DNA of 38,044 nucleotides from RUG563 sp964423675 (GCA_964423675.1 CAYRFP010000016.1:1-38044); one strand, 5' to 3'. Shown: positions 7,254 to 16,654, counted from the stretch's first letter. Translations and numbers: made by a program. Notes: generated from the letters alone by a model not told the origin.

Positions 7254-8280
7254 CCTTGTTTCCTCCCATTGCCAAAATTTTCAGCATCACCTGTTCCAGC
7301 GCCCCCTGCTCCATAATCTGGCCGCTTTTGGTTTGATATTCCGCATCCAGACAAAGCTGCGCCATCTGGGAAAGCTGCGAAAGGGAATAGCGCTGAGCCA
7401 AGCTTAGCGTCTTGCGCACGGCAAAGGGCGGAATGCCCAGCTTCCCTGCAATTTCCCCCGCCTGTGCCCCGGCCCCTGCCAGCGCTTTGGCATATTTCAG
7501 CTGGCGGCATTGTCTGCCCAGCAGTGAAAGGAGCATCAGCCTTTCCTCGCCGTCCTGGAGCAGAGAGTTTAGCATTTGCAGCGCCTTGCTTCCCTGCCCA
7601 GACAGCAGCGTATCCGCCAGATCGTAGACCTTATATTCTGTAGATTTTACGCAGACGGCGTCCACATCCGCCTCCGTTACCTCCGCCTGCTCCCCAGTAT
7701 AGCCAATCAGCTTATCGATTTCGTTGCTAAGCAGCGTTAAATCCCGACCCGCAGAAAACCATAAGCGCTGGCAGGCGCTCAGGCTGATCTGCTTGTTGAC
7801 CTTGCCCAGCCGTTTGGCAATCCATTGGGTCAGTTCCCGATCCTCCAGAGGCGCAAAACTCACCAGCACCGCCTTTTTCTTCAGCTGCTGATACAGCTTC
7901 TTTCGTCCATCGCATTTTCCGGAAACCACAAAGGCAATGCATGCCGTTTCCGGCAGATGATCCAGATATTCTCCCAGCCGCTTGACCGCCGCATCCTCGT
8001 CATAATCCTTGGCCTTACCCGAAAGCAGCATGGCGCTGTCCCGCACCTCAATGAACCGCTGTTGACTGAGAAACGGCAGCGTTTCCGCAGCGGCAATCAG
8101 TTCATCCGGGGCTGGATCCACAAGCCGGGTATCGTTCATGGCCGCAAAATCCCCGCCCACCACCTGACTTCGCAGCGCGGAAAGCGCGGATTTTTTTGTA
8201 AATTCCTCCTCGCCCTCCATCACATAGCACCGGGCGATCTCGCCCCGCTTGAGTGAAGCAAAAAATTCCGTATGATTCAT
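7246..8280 (-). CDS. holA: DNA polymerase III delta subunit HolA
   Basis: HolA is the clamp-loader subunit that opens the beta sliding clamp. The 344 residues fit the family: N-terminal FFASLKRGEIARCYVMEGEEEFTKKSAL, the LPFLSQQRFIEVRD strand-helix, the middle domain with SACQRLWFSAGRDLTLLSNEIDKLIGY, and the C-terminal collar (LLSLLGRQCRQLKYAKAL). Its ATG at 8280 has no good ribosome site nearby (an AGGAG lies about 19 bases away), so initiation may depend on readthrough from comEC, which ends 42 bases upstream. The comEC-holA order is common in Firmicutes. Confidence 0.92.
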   Translation of the reverse strand: MNHTEFFASLKRGEIARCYVMEGEEEFTKKSALSALRSQVVGGDFAAMNDTRLVDPAPDELIAAAETLPFLSQQRFIEVRDSAMLLSGKAKDYDEDAAVKRLGEYLDHLPETACIAFVVSGKCDGRKKLYQQLKKKAVLVSFAPLEDRELTQWIAKRLGKVNKQISLSACQRLWFSAGRDLTLLSNEIDKLIGYTGEQAEVTEADVDAVCVKSTEYKVYDLADTLLSGQGSKALQMLNSLLQDGEERLMLLSLLGRQCRQLKYAKALAGAGAQAGEIAGKLGIPPFAVRKTLSLAQRYSLSQLSQMAQLCLDAEYQTKSGQIMEQGALEQVMLKILAMGGNKDA

Positions 8281-8321
8281 GGCGATTGCAGGGGATCATC
8301 TCCTGCGCTCCTTCTGTTAAT

Positions 8322-10622
8322 TTAGAGATCGGAAAACGGAAGAAAGGATTGAATCCGCGCTTCCCCCTGGCGGCAAGTCAAGGTAACTGCACCGCATTCT
8401 CCTGTATTGTAAACCAAAACGTCCCGCTCCGCAAGCCGAGCCAGCAACTGCGGATGCGGGTGGCTTTCGCTATGGCCGTTTCCGGTAATCAGTGCTACTC
8501 TGGGCGAAACGGTATCAAGAAACACATCGCCCGTGGCGCTCTTGCTTCCATGATGCGCCACCTTGAGGATATCCGCTTCCTCTGCGGCATAATGCTCATA
8601 GAGCCCATCCATATCCCCTGTGGTCAGCAGACGCACTCCGTCCAGATTGCAAAGCATCGCCAGCGAATAGCGGTTGGCCGATCCGCCTTCGGGTACCGCT
8701 TCAGCCGTGGGCCAAACAACACGGAAGGAGCAACGCTCCGTAGAAAAGCTGTCGCCCGCCTGAAGATAGCGAATGGGCACGCCGGCTTCCTGAAGCCTTT
8801 GCAGCAATTCCTGCCCCGCCGCATCTATTTCCATCTTCTCCGCCCCGGACGGCAGATAGACCTGGCCGATGGAGATCCGCTCATTCAGCAGTGCTTCCAC
8901 CCCGCCAAAATGATCGCTGTGCAAATGGGTCAGCACCAGTGTATCCGCTCTGCGCCCGGTAGACAGCAGAAAGGACGCCAGATCATTTCCGTTTTCTCCT
9001 GCATCAATCAGCGTTGTGGAATCGCCGTCCAGAATCAGGGCGCAATCCGCCTGACCTGCCGACATCTGAATATACTGTACATCCCGGCACACCGTAAACG
9101 GCCAGATAACCAGCGCCACGCCCAGAATGCCGGAAATCAGCCATGCCTTTTTCCTGCGAGACAGCGCCACAAACCGGGTAGCAACCCAAGCGCAAATCGC
9201 TATCGCCAGCACCACAAACCAGGGTGGCGTAGGCAGCCGAATCGCCGCAAAGGGCAGTTCACCCAGCCATTGCGCTGCCTTTGAAAACAGGTCGGTCACA
9301 TAGCCCAGCGGCCAGGCCATCGCTTTTCCGGCAGGAAGCCAGAGGATGCCCGCCAGCAGGGAAAGCGCATAAGCCGGCAGCAACACTTCCGAAAGCCCGC
9401 AAGCCAGAGGGCTTATCAGCAGCCCAATCACCGACAACTGATGAAACGTAGTCACAGCGGGCAGCGCAACGCCTGCGGAGGCCGCCAAAGAAATGTTGAG
9501 TCCTTGGACCAGTTCCGGATGATTCAGCCGATCGGTCAAGCGTTCCAGATGCGGCGGCAGCACAATCATTCCCAGCACTGCAAGGAACGATAATTGAAAT
9601 CCCGCAGAAAACAAATCCAGCGGCCGAAATAGCAAAATCAGCAGGAAAGCCGCTGCCAGCGTAGTCAGCGGGTCTGGCGCGCGGCGAATACTACGGCGCA
9701 CCAGATTCAGCATCATAAGAATGGACGCTCGCACCACCGGCGCAGAAAAATCCAGCAGCGCGCAATAGAACAGCAAAAAGCTGCCCAGTAATCCCGTCTT
9801 TCCCTTCAATCCCAGCCGCCTTCGAAACGGCCAGAGCAGGGCGTAGCCCAGCAACGTTACATGCAGCCCGGACACCGACAGAATATGAGCGATGCCCGCA
9901 TTGGCAAAGCCCTGGCGCAGTTCCTCAGGCAGCAGATCCCGCACGCCCAGCAGCAGCGCCTGGGGCAAAGCGGCATTTTCTCCATAAAGCTGAACAAGCA
10001 ACGCCGTTCCCTGCTTGCGGAGACCATAGAAAAAGGATCGGATTCCCCGTCCGGGCGCATCCAGCAGCGTCATTTCCTTGTTTCCGGTCAGCCCAGCGGC
10101 AGCGCCCTGCTGGAGTAAATACAGCCGGAAATTTCCGCCATAGGGGTTCATCTTCCCCGATGGCTGGTACAGCTTGGCCGTGAATTGCAGCCGCTGGCCT
10201 TCCAGCGGGAGAACGGTTTCCGCATCCGGAACAAATGTCCAGTACGCGCGGGACAGATACTGCTCGCCCTGCTCATTTTGCAGATGAACCTGCTCCAAAA
10301 AGCTATAAGCATTGCCGTTTTCCCGCAGCGCCACATCCTGAGCCACAATCCCTTCCACGGTATAACTGCCTGTTTCCGGAAGCACCGGATGCGCCTTTTG
10401 CCCGCCATAGCCCATGCCCAGAAACAGCGCAATGCAAAGCGCGGCTGCAATGCGGCGAACCCGGATTTTCGGCAGCAGCCATACCAGCGGTAGGCTCAGA
10501 ATCAGCCCCAGAATGGCCACACTTTTCCACAACGAAAAATAAACGCCCGCTCCAATCCCCAGCCCGTAGCAGAAAGCCAGCGCGACCAACGGCCGCTGAT
10601 GATGGAACGGACGCACGCTCAT
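8322..10622 (-). CDS. comEC: ComEC/Rec2 competence-type membrane channel
   Basis: ComEC forms the inner-membrane channel for single-stranded DNA uptake. The 766-residue protein has all three parts: two to three N-terminal membrane helices with a DUF4131/OB domain (about 1-190), the Competence domain with many membrane segments starting at HILSVSGLHVTLLG (246-259), and a C-terminal metallo-beta-lactamase domain with THLHSDHFGG (565-574), TTGDMD (667-672) and AHHGSKSA (689-696). The metal ligands are kept, so the putative nuclease domain looks intact. It starts four bases after the preceding MBL gene and has no ribosome site of its own, implying coupled translation. Presence does not prove competence; other com genes are not in this window. 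Confidence 0.93.
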   Translation of the reverse strand: MSVRPFHHQRPLVALAFCYGLGIGAGVYFSLWKSVAILGLILSLPLVWLLPKIRVRRIAAALCIALFLGMGYGGQKAHPVLPETGSYTVEGIVAQDVALRENGNAYSFLEQVHLQNEQGEQYLSRAYWTFVPDAETVLPLEGQRLQFTAKLYQPSGKMNPYGGNFRLYLLQQGAAAGLTGNKEMTLLDAPGRGIRSFFYGLRKQGTALLVQLYGENAALPQALLLGVRDLLPEELRQGFANAGIAHILSVSGLHVTLLGYALLWPFRRRLGLKGKTGLLGSFLLFYCALLDFSAPVVRASILMMLNLVRRSIRRAPDPLTTLAAAFLLILLFRPLDLFSAGFQLSFLAVLGMIVLPPHLERLTDRLNHPELVQGLNISLAASAGVALPAVTTFHQLSVIGLLISPLACGLSEVLLPAYALSLLAGILWLPAGKAMAWPLGYVTDLFSKAAQWLGELPFAAIRLPTPPWFVVLAIAICAWVATRFVALSRRKKAWLISGILGVALVIWPFTVCRDVQYIQMSAGQADCALILDGDSTTLIDAGENGNDLASFLLSTGRRADTLVLTHLHSDHFGGVEALLNERISIGQVYLPSGAEKMEIDAAGQELLQRLQEAGVPIRYLQAGDSFSTERCSFRVVWPTAEAVPEGGSANRYSLAMLCNLDGVRLLTTGDMDGLYEHYAAEEADILKVAHHGSKSATGDVFLDTVSPRVALITGNGHSESHPHPQLLARLAERDVLVYNTGECGAVTLTCRQGEARIQSFLPFSDL

Positions 10623-10626
10623 AGCA

Positions 10627-11331
10627 TTACAGCGTGATCACCATGCCGGGCGTTACAGCCTGGGCGCAGGGAAATAGAGCCTGCGCTTCCGCTTCCAGCG
10701 TCCGGGCGGCATGGTGAAGGGGCAAATGCGTTAAATAAAGCTGCGAAGCCTGGGCCTCCTGGGCCAATCGCGCAGCGCCTTTCGCGCTCATATGAGGCAG
10801 GTTTTCGTTCCATTCGGCTGCCAAAAACGCCGCGTCCACCAGCAGCGCATCCGCGCCCTGGCAAAAAGCTGCCAGCCCAGGGCAATCGTTGGTATCGCCG
10901 GTGTAAACAAAGGTTTTTTTTCCATCGGTGATTCTCAGCGCCCGGCAGGGAACAGGGTGACACACTGGGAACGATACGATCCGCAACTCGCCCAGGCACA
11001 ATTCTTCTGGATAATCCGCCACGTTAAAAGCCATGCTCAGAGCTTCCCGCTGAGGAGATGCATCCTCTGGCGGCACAAACAGGGGCAGCCGCTTGCCCGC
11101 CCCCTGCAGCTGATATTGCATCACCAGTGCATCGCTCATATGGTCGTAATGCAAATGGGACAAAAGCACTCCATCCAGCGCCAGCGGATCCATTTTTGCC
11201 GCCAACCTGCCCAGCACTCCCGCCCCGCAGTCCAGCAACAGGCGAGTTTGTCCAGCTATCAGCAGATAGCCGCTGGTAGCTCCGTTTGCTCCCGGATATG
11301 GGCCATGGCAGCCCAGCACATGAATCTCCAT
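10627..11331 (-). CDS. MBL-fold metallohydrolase (YhfI/RNase Z-like)
   Basis: This 234-residue cytosolic protein has the metallo-beta-lactamase fold of the small YhfI-like group related to RNase Z: LGCHGPYPGANGATSGYLL near the start, the metal motif SHLHYDHMSD, the later ligands in FPVCHPVP and YTGDTNDCPGL, and a C-terminal LTHLPLHH. The substrate is unknown. The frame opens at 11352 with an ATG overlapping the previous stop, but the ATG at 11331 has GGAG eight bases upstream and begins exactly at the family's first beta strand. It sits between two other proteins with the same fold (the WalJ-like protein and the ComEC C-terminal domain). Confidence 0.85.
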   Translation of the reverse strand: MEIHVLGCHGPYPGANGATSGYLLIAGQTRLLLDCGAGVLGRLAAKMDPLALDGVLLSHLHYDHMSDALVMQYQLQGAGKRLPLFVPPEDASPQREALSMAFNVADYPEELCLGELRIVSFPVCHPVPCRALRITDGKKTFVYTGDTNDCPGLAAFCQGADALLVDAAFLAAEWNENLPHMSAKGAARLAQEAQASQLYLTHLPLHHAARTLEAEAQALFPCAQAVTPGMVITL

Positions 11332-11351
11332 CTTCGCTTCTCCTTTGCGCA

Positions 11352-12152
11352 TCAGCCGATTTCAAACTTTCGGCTTACCCGATCGCGCCAAGCAATGCCC
11401 AGGCCAATATCCTCATTGACCCGCACCCCCGCCTGACATAGCGTTTCCGTAGCTGTTTGCAGAGCCGATTCGGGGGTATTGTTTTCGCCGCTCAAATGGC
11501 CCAGCAGCGCCTGACGCACTCCTGTGCCATACAGTTCCAGCAACGCCTGCGCACTGGCTTCATTAGATAAATGGCCGTAATTACCAAGAATACGCTGCTT
11601 TAAATACAGGGAGTAATGGGGATTTTGCATCAGCAATTCCGGATCATGATTGCTTTCCAGCAGCAACACATCGCAGCCCGCAAGCGCCTTGAGCACGCGC
11701 TTTTGCATGTGGCCCATATCGGTTGCAATGCCAACGCTTCGCCCGCCATAAAACACGCGATACCCCACAGGATCCGCTGCATCATGGGGAATAGCGATGG
11801 GCAGCAGCGCAAGATCGCCGATATAAAAATCCTGCTCCGTTTCAAAATACCGCCGGTTGCGCGGCTCAATCTCCCCTACCTGCTTATACATCGCCTGAAA
11901 CGTGCGCTCATTGGCATAAACGGGCAAATGGTATTTTCGGCTTAGAATGCCCACGCCCTTGGTATGGTCGCTGTGTTCATGGGTCACGGCAATGCCTGTC
12001 AGCGTTTCCGGCAAAACGCCGATTTCTCTGAGTGCATTTTCAATGGCCCGCCCCGGCATACCTGCATCGATTAAAATACGCGTATCCCCTGCTCCGATAA
12101 ATAAAGCGTTCCCACTGGAGCCGCTAAACAGCGGGCAAAATGTGAATTGCAT
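11352..12152 (-). CDS. MBL-fold metallohydrolase, WalJ/YycJ-like
   Basis: This 266-residue protein matches the YycJ/WalJ group: CPLFSGSSGNALFIG at the start, ILIDAGMPGRAIENAL, the metal motif VTHEHSDHTKG, IPHDAADPVGY, GIATDMGH and SNHDPELL, ending LGHLSGENN. In Bacillus, WalJ is linked to the WalRK cell-wall system and to coordinating division with replication. Here no walRK genes are adjacent. The open frame runs 70 codons further upstream over a promoter, so the ATG at 12152 is the sensible start; its ribosome site (AGGA at 12 bases) is weak. It is the first gene of the operon ending at rsmG. Confidence 0.85.
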   Translation of the reverse strand: MQFTFCPLFSGSSGNALFIGAGDTRILIDAGMPGRAIENALREIGVLPETLTGIAVTHEHSDHTKGVGILSRKYHLPVYANERTFQAMYKQVGEIEPRNRRYFETEQDFYIGDLALLPIAIPHDAADPVGYRVFYGGRSVGIATDMGHMQKRVLKALAGCDVLLLESNHDPELLMQNPHYSLYLKQRILGNYGHLSNEASAQALLELYGTGVRQALLGHLSGENNTPESALQTATETLCQAGVRVNEDIGLGIAWRDRVSRKFEIG

Positions 12153-12231
12153 GCTTCTGTATATCCTGGGAACATCCTCGTTCCCGCTCCTTCCAAGCCA
12201 CTCCGGGCAGGCGCACCTGCTCCTGCTTTTT

Positions 12232-12260
12232 ATTATAATGAAATTTCCCGCGAAAAGCAA
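12232..12260 (-). promoter_or_regulatory. Promoter of the walJ-comEC-holA-rsmG operon
   Basis: On the minus strand TTGCTT (12255-12260) and TATAAT (12232-12237) are 17 bases apart. Confidence 0.65.
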
Positions 12261-12286
12261 GGGTTCCCGTTGCTTTCTGTCGTTTG

Positions 12287-12313
12287 TTAGCACTCTTTTG
12301 AAATGAGTGCTAA
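12287..12313. promoter_or_regulatory. CIRCE operator (HrcA binding site) upstream of htpG
   Basis: TTAGCACTC, nine bases, then GAGTGCTAA: an exact match to the CIRCE consensus. It ends seven bases before the htpG -35 box. HrcA bound here would repress htpG and release it on heat stress. Confidence 0.95.
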
Positions 12314-12320
12314 ATTTGTG

Positions 12321-12349
12321 TTGCATTTTGGAAATACACGTGCTATAAT
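12321..12349 (+). promoter_or_regulatory. Promoter of htpG
   Basis: TTGCAT (12321-12326) and TATAAT (12344-12349) are 17 bases apart, with a TGC extended -10. Confidence 0.85.
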
Positions 12350-12392
12350 ACATGTGATCCAAAAAATATCACCCGCAAGGGAGGAAAACATC

Positions 12393-14285
12393 ATGGAAAC
12401 CAAGGGTAATATTTCTATTCACGCACAAAATATTATGCCGGTGATCAAGCGCTGGCTGTATTCGGACAAGGACATTTTCATCCGCGAAATGGTCAGCAAC
12501 GGTTGCGACGCCGTGACCAAGTATAAGATGCTCAAGGGCGGCGAAGGCGAGGATCTGCGCGTCACCGTGACGGTGGACAAGGAAAACAGCGAATTGCGTT
12601 TTACCGATAACGGCATTGGCATGACCGCAGAAGAAGTGGAAAAATACATCAACCAAGTGGCCTTTTCCAGCGCTGAAGATTTCCTGAAAAACTACACCGG
12701 CGATGACAAGGGCGGCATTATCGGTCATTTCGGCCTGGGCTTTTATTCCGCTTTCATGGCCGCCGATAAAGTAACCATCGATACCCTGTCCTATCAGGAG
12801 GGGGCGGAGCCCGTGCTCTGGGAAAGCGAAGACGGCATGGCCTTCTCCATGCGCACCGGCGCTCGCACGGAGCGCGGCACCACCATCATTCTCCATGTAA
12901 CGGAGGAAGAAAATGAATTCCTAGATGCACTGCGTGTGCGTCAAGTGCTGGATCGGTATTGCGGCTATATGAGCGTGCCGATCTATCTGGAAGACCTGAG
13001 CAAGCCGGCGGACGAAAAGCCTGCTGAGGATGAAAACTCCGCCCTGGACGCCGATCAGGAGCCCAAGGTGCACGGAACCGAGGAAGAGGAACAGGCCGAA
13101 AAAGCAAAGCCCATTAACGACATCCATCCTCTGTGGCTGAAAAACCCCAAGGATTGCACCGAGGACGAATATCGGGAAACCTACCACAAGCTGTTCCGCA
13201 CCTTCGAAGACCCGCTGTTCTGGGTACATCTGAACGTGGATTATCCCTTTAACCTGAAGGGTATTCTCTATTTCCCCCGCATCAAAAAGGATTTCGGCGG
13301 TCAGGAAGGCGAAATTAAGCTGTTTAACCGGCAGGTATTCGTGGCGGATAACATCAAAGAGGTCATCCCCGAATTCCTGATGCTGCTCAAGGGCGTGATT
13401 GATTGCCCCGATCTGCCTCTGAACGTGAGCCGCTCCTTCCTGCAAAATGATGGCTATGTGCGTAAACTGTCTGCCCATATCACCAAGAAGGTAGCAGACA
13501 AGCTCAACGGCCTGTTCAACACCGAACGCAAGCAATATGAAACCTATTGGGACGATATTCATCCCTTCGTAAAGTACGGCTGTGTGCGGGATCAGAAGTT
13601 CTATGACATGGTCAAGGGCAGTCTGCTGTTGAAAACCACTGGCGGTGAATATCTGACGCTGGATGAATACAAGGCCCGGAACGAAGGCAAGGCAGAAAAG
13701 AAAATCTACTACACCACCGAGGCCAATCGTCAGGCGGCAGCCGTGGCGCTGTATGTGAATCGCGGCATTGACGTGGCCGTCATGGATACGCTGATTGACA
13801 TGAATTTCATGAGTTTCATGGAATTTGGTGGCGGAAACGATGGGCTGCAATTCGTGCGGGTGGATGCGGATGTATCCGGCCTGACGGAAGAAAGTGACGA
13901 GGGCAAGGACATCGACGTAGCGCAGATGGAATCCCTGTTCCGAAACGCGCTGGGCGATCAGGAACTTGCCGTGAAGCTGGAAGCGCTGGCAGATAAAGAG
14001 CTGCCGCTGATGCTGGTAGAAGAAGAGCAGGTGCGGCGTTACAAGGAAATGAGCGCCATGTATGGCCAGGATTTCGGCTTCCCCAGCAAATATACGCTGG
14101 TGCTGAATCGCCAGTGCCCGACCATTCGCGAGTTGGCCGCCATGGAGGATGAAGAAACCAGCAAGCTGCTCTGCCAGCAGCTATTCGATATCGCCCGGCT
14201 TTCCGGTCGGCCTTTGGAAGCTTCCGATCTGAAGGATTTCATCTCCCGCAGCAATAAACTGGTAGAACTGCTGGCGGCCAAGTAA
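12393..14285 (+). CDS. htpG: Molecular chaperone HtpG (Hsp90 family)
   Basis: HtpG is the bacterial Hsp90, an ATP-driven dimeric chaperone in the cytosol. The 630-residue protein has the N-terminal GHKL ATPase with REMVSNGCDA (31-40), TDNGIGM (71-77) and GHFGLGFYSAF (111-121), a middle domain with VHLNVDYPFNLKGILYFP and NVSRSFLQNDGYV, and a C-terminal dimer domain. Between the N and middle domains lies an acidic linker (about 202-240) rich in Asp and Glu, longer than in E. coli HtpG. The frame opens at 12303 inside the CIRCE element, but the ATG at 12393 has AGGGAGG eight bases ahead. Transcription is likely controlled by HrcA. It is monocistronic. Confidence 0.96.
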   Translation: METKGNISIHAQNIMPVIKRWLYSDKDIFIREMVSNGCDAVTKYKMLKGGEGEDLRVTVTVDKENSELRFTDNGIGMTAEEVEKYINQVAFSSAEDFLKNYTGDDKGGIIGHFGLGFYSAFMAADKVTIDTLSYQEGAEPVLWESEDGMAFSMRTGARTERGTTIILHVTEEENEFLDALRVRQVLDRYCGYMSVPIYLEDLSKPADEKPAEDENSALDADQEPKVHGTEEEEQAEKAKPINDIHPLWLKNPKDCTEDEYRETYHKLFRTFEDPLFWVHLNVDYPFNLKGILYFPRIKKDFGGQEGEIKLFNRQVFVADNIKEVIPEFLMLLKGVIDCPDLPLNVSRSFLQNDGYVRKLSAHITKKVADKLNGLFNTERKQYETYWDDIHPFVKYGCVRDQKFYDMVKGSLLLKTTGGEYLTLDEYKARNEGKAEKKIYYTTEANRQAAAVALYVNRGIDVAVMDTLIDMNFMSFMEFGGGNDGLQFVRVDADVSGLTEESDEGKDIDVAQMESLFRNALGDQELAVKLEALADKELPLMLVEEEQVRRYKEMSAMYGQDFGFPSKYTLVLNRQCPTIRELAAMEDEETSKLLCQQLFDIARLSGRPLEASDLKDFISRSNKLVELLAAK

Positions 14286-14336
14286 TTCCGCCTGCCAGAT
14301 GCAGGCAGAAGCAATCACGCCGTTTGAACGAATACT

Positions 14337-14373
14337 AAAACCGCCCGAGCGAAAATGTTCGGGCGGTTTTTAC
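14337..14373 (+). terminator. Terminator of htpG
   Basis: Twelve-base-pair stem AAAACCGCCCGA (14337-14348) / TCGGGCGGTTTT (14359-14370) with a ten-base loop, then TTT. Confidence 0.9.
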
Positions 14374-14471
14374 ATTGGTGTAGGATTTCTTCGCGTCTTT
14401 TGCTGCCATGCTTTAGAATGAGATGAATCGCACTTGAAACCGTCAGGCCAGCAGACGTCTTGGCTTTTGTT

Positions 14472-16559
14472 TTATTTGGTTGTCAGCAATTCGCCATAGC
14501 CCGGGAAGGGCCAGAAATCCTGAGCGACCAGTTCCTCTGCTTTGTCCACCTGGACACGCAGCGCCTGCATCGCGGAAAAAATCGCGTCCCGGCAATGGCG
14601 CGCCTGAGCCAAGGGATCGGCGGCGGTGTTCAGCGCATCCACGGCGGCATGCAGCTGGTCGTTTCGTTCCTGAATCATCCCGGCCAGGGTCGTCAACTGC
14701 CGAACCAGCCCTTCCTCACAGGGCATAGGCAGATCAGGCAGCAGCCCGCGCTTCGCCAGCGCATCCTTGGCCACCTGGCCTGAATACCGCAGCACGGCGG
14801 GCAGGATTTCCTTGTTCACAATATCCAGCATGGTGTGCGCCTCAATACTGATCAGCTTGCAATAGTTTTCCAGCATGATCTCATAGCGGCTGTGAATTTC
14901 CTCCGCGGAATACACGCCCTGCCGCGCAAACAGCGCAATGTTTTCCTCCCGCACGAAATAAGGCAGAGCGTCCGGCACGCTGGGCAGTTCCAGCAGTCCC
15001 CGTGCATGCGCCTCCTCGCGCCAAGCTTCGGCATAGTTATTGCCGTTGAAAATAATGCGTTTATGATGAGAAATTGTGTCCACCACGATCTGCTCCACCG
15101 CAGCGCGCAGATCCTCCGCTTTTTCCAGTTCATCCGCAAAGCCGGACAGCACATCTGCTACAATCGTATTAATCACGATATTCGCATCGGCAATGGACAT
15201 GGCTGCGCCAGGCGAACGAAATTCGAATTTGTTGCCGGTAAAGGCAAAGGGAGAAGTGCGGTTTCGGTCGGTACTGTCTTTGGGGATGCGAGGCAGTGTG
15301 CGCACGCCGATATCCATGGTGGTGCGTTCACCCGCCACATAGGATTTATGCTGCTCTAGCGCCTCCAAAATAGCGGTCAACTCATCCCCCAGGAACATGG
15401 AAATGATCGCCGGCGGCGCTTCGCTGGCCCCCAGACGATGATCATTGCCCGCGCTGGCCACGGAAATCCGCAATAGATCCTGATGCAGATCCACCGCCTT
15501 GATCACCGCTACCAGGAACAGCAAAAACTGCGCGTTTTCCGCCGGGGTTTCGCCCGGCTCCAGCAAATTCATGCCCGTATCCGTGGACATGGACCAGTTA
15601 TCATGCTTGCCCGAGCCATTCACGCCAGCAAAGGGCTTTTCATGCAGAAGGCAGGCAAAACCATGCTTGGCAGCCACCCGCTTCAGGGTCTCCATAATCA
15701 GCTGGTTATGGTCTGTGGCCACGTTGGCAGTATTAAACACGTTGGCCAGTTCATGCTGACAGGGAGCAGCCTCGTTATGCTCCGTCTTGGCAGTTACGCC
15801 CAGCCGCCAAAGCTCCTCATCCGCTTCCCGCATGAAAGCAGCCACACGATCCTTCAGGCTGCCATAATAATGGTCGTCCAGTTCCTGACCCTTGGGTGGC
15901 CGCGCGCCAAACAGCGTCCGGCCGGTATAAATCAAATCCTTACGGCGCTGATATAAATCCCGATCAATCAGGAAATATTCCTGCTCCGCGCCCACCGTCG
16001 GGATCACGCGCTTGACCTCCGTATGCCCAAATAGCCGTAGCACCCGCTTGGCCTGATGGCTCAACGCCTGCATGGAACGCAGCAGGGGAGTTTTCTTATC
16101 CAGCGCCTGGCCGCCATAGCCGCAAAACGCAGTGGGAATACAGAGCGTATTGTTTTTGATAAAGGCGTAGCTGGTGGGATCCCAGGCGGTATAGCCCCGA
16201 GCTTCAAAGGTGGAGCGCAGCCCGCCAGAGGGGAAGGAAGAAGCATCCGATTCCCCGCGCACCAATTCCTTTCCGCCAAATTCCATAATCACATGACTGT
16301 TATCCAGCGGAGATAAAAAAGATTCGTGTTTCTCGGCCGTAATACCGGTCATCGGCTGAAACCAGTGAGTAAAATGGGTAGCGCCCTTTTCAATAGCCCA
16401 ATCCTTCATCGTGTTTGCCACCACGCTGGCCACCTCGGGGTTCAGCGTCCTGCCCTCGGCGCAGGTGCGGTGCAACGCGCGATAGGTTTCCTTGGGCAGC
16501 CGCTGGCGCATCACATCGTCATTAAAAACCATCGAGCCAAAGGTTTCCTGCATATTCAT
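14472..16559 (-). CDS. glnN: Glutamine synthetase type III (GlnN)
   Basis: GSIII makes glutamine from glutamate, ammonia and ATP. At 695 residues it has the size of the large dodecameric class III enzyme, not the ~450 residues of GSI. Visible family motifs include THWFQPMTG, GAEQEYFLID (Glu ligands), NEAAPCQHELA, the NGSGKHDNWS loop, and RNRTSPFAFTGNKFEFRSPG for the ATP and metal sites. The ATG at 16559 has GGGGGAG about nine bases upstream. It is a single gene with a consensus promoter and a leader of about 90 bases that holds a hairpin followed by six T residues (see the leader entry), hinting at attenuation. Confidence 0.95.
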   Translation of the reverse strand: MNMQETFGSMVFNDDVMRQRLPKETYRALHRTCAEGRTLNPEVASVVANTMKDWAIEKGATHFTHWFQPMTGITAEKHESFLSPLDNSHVIMEFGGKELVRGESDASSFPSGGLRSTFEARGYTAWDPTSYAFIKNNTLCIPTAFCGYGGQALDKKTPLLRSMQALSHQAKRVLRLFGHTEVKRVIPTVGAEQEYFLIDRDLYQRRKDLIYTGRTLFGARPPKGQELDDHYYGSLKDRVAAFMREADEELWRLGVTAKTEHNEAAPCQHELANVFNTANVATDHNQLIMETLKRVAAKHGFACLLHEKPFAGVNGSGKHDNWSMSTDTGMNLLEPGETPAENAQFLLFLVAVIKAVDLHQDLLRISVASAGNDHRLGASEAPPAIISMFLGDELTAILEALEQHKSYVAGERTTMDIGVRTLPRIPKDSTDRNRTSPFAFTGNKFEFRSPGAAMSIADANIVINTIVADVLSGFADELEKAEDLRAAVEQIVVDTISHHKRIIFNGNNYAEAWREEAHARGLLELPSVPDALPYFVREENIALFARQGVYSAEEIHSRYEIMLENYCKLISIEAHTMLDIVNKEILPAVLRYSGQVAKDALAKRGLLPDLPMPCEEGLVRQLTTLAGMIQERNDQLHAAVDALNTAADPLAQARHCRDAIFSAMQALRVQVDKAEELVAQDFWPFPGYGELLTTK

Positions 16560-16603
16560 GCGTGTTTCTCCCCCTTTTCCCGGTTCCGTACAAAAGCTTT
16601 ATG

Positions 16604-16645
16604 AAAAAACGCCGCAGAACGCAACCGTTCCCAGCGCCTTTGCGG
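16604..16645 (-). promoter_or_regulatory. Hairpin plus T-run in the glnN leader, possible attenuator
   Basis: In the minus-strand leader, CCGCA (16641-16645) can pair with TGCGG (16612-16616), enclosing a smaller AACG/CGTT hairpin, and TTTTTT follows (16604-16609). It lies only a few bases after the predicted transcription start. A terminator here would need antitermination to express glnN; the stem is weak. Confidence 0.4.
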
Positions 16646-16654
16646 TACTCCACG

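Noticed and set aside
12233..12239. TATAAT read on the plus strand upstream of CIRCE
   Set aside because: The box is nearly palindromic; a good -35 exists only for the minus-strand walJ operon.
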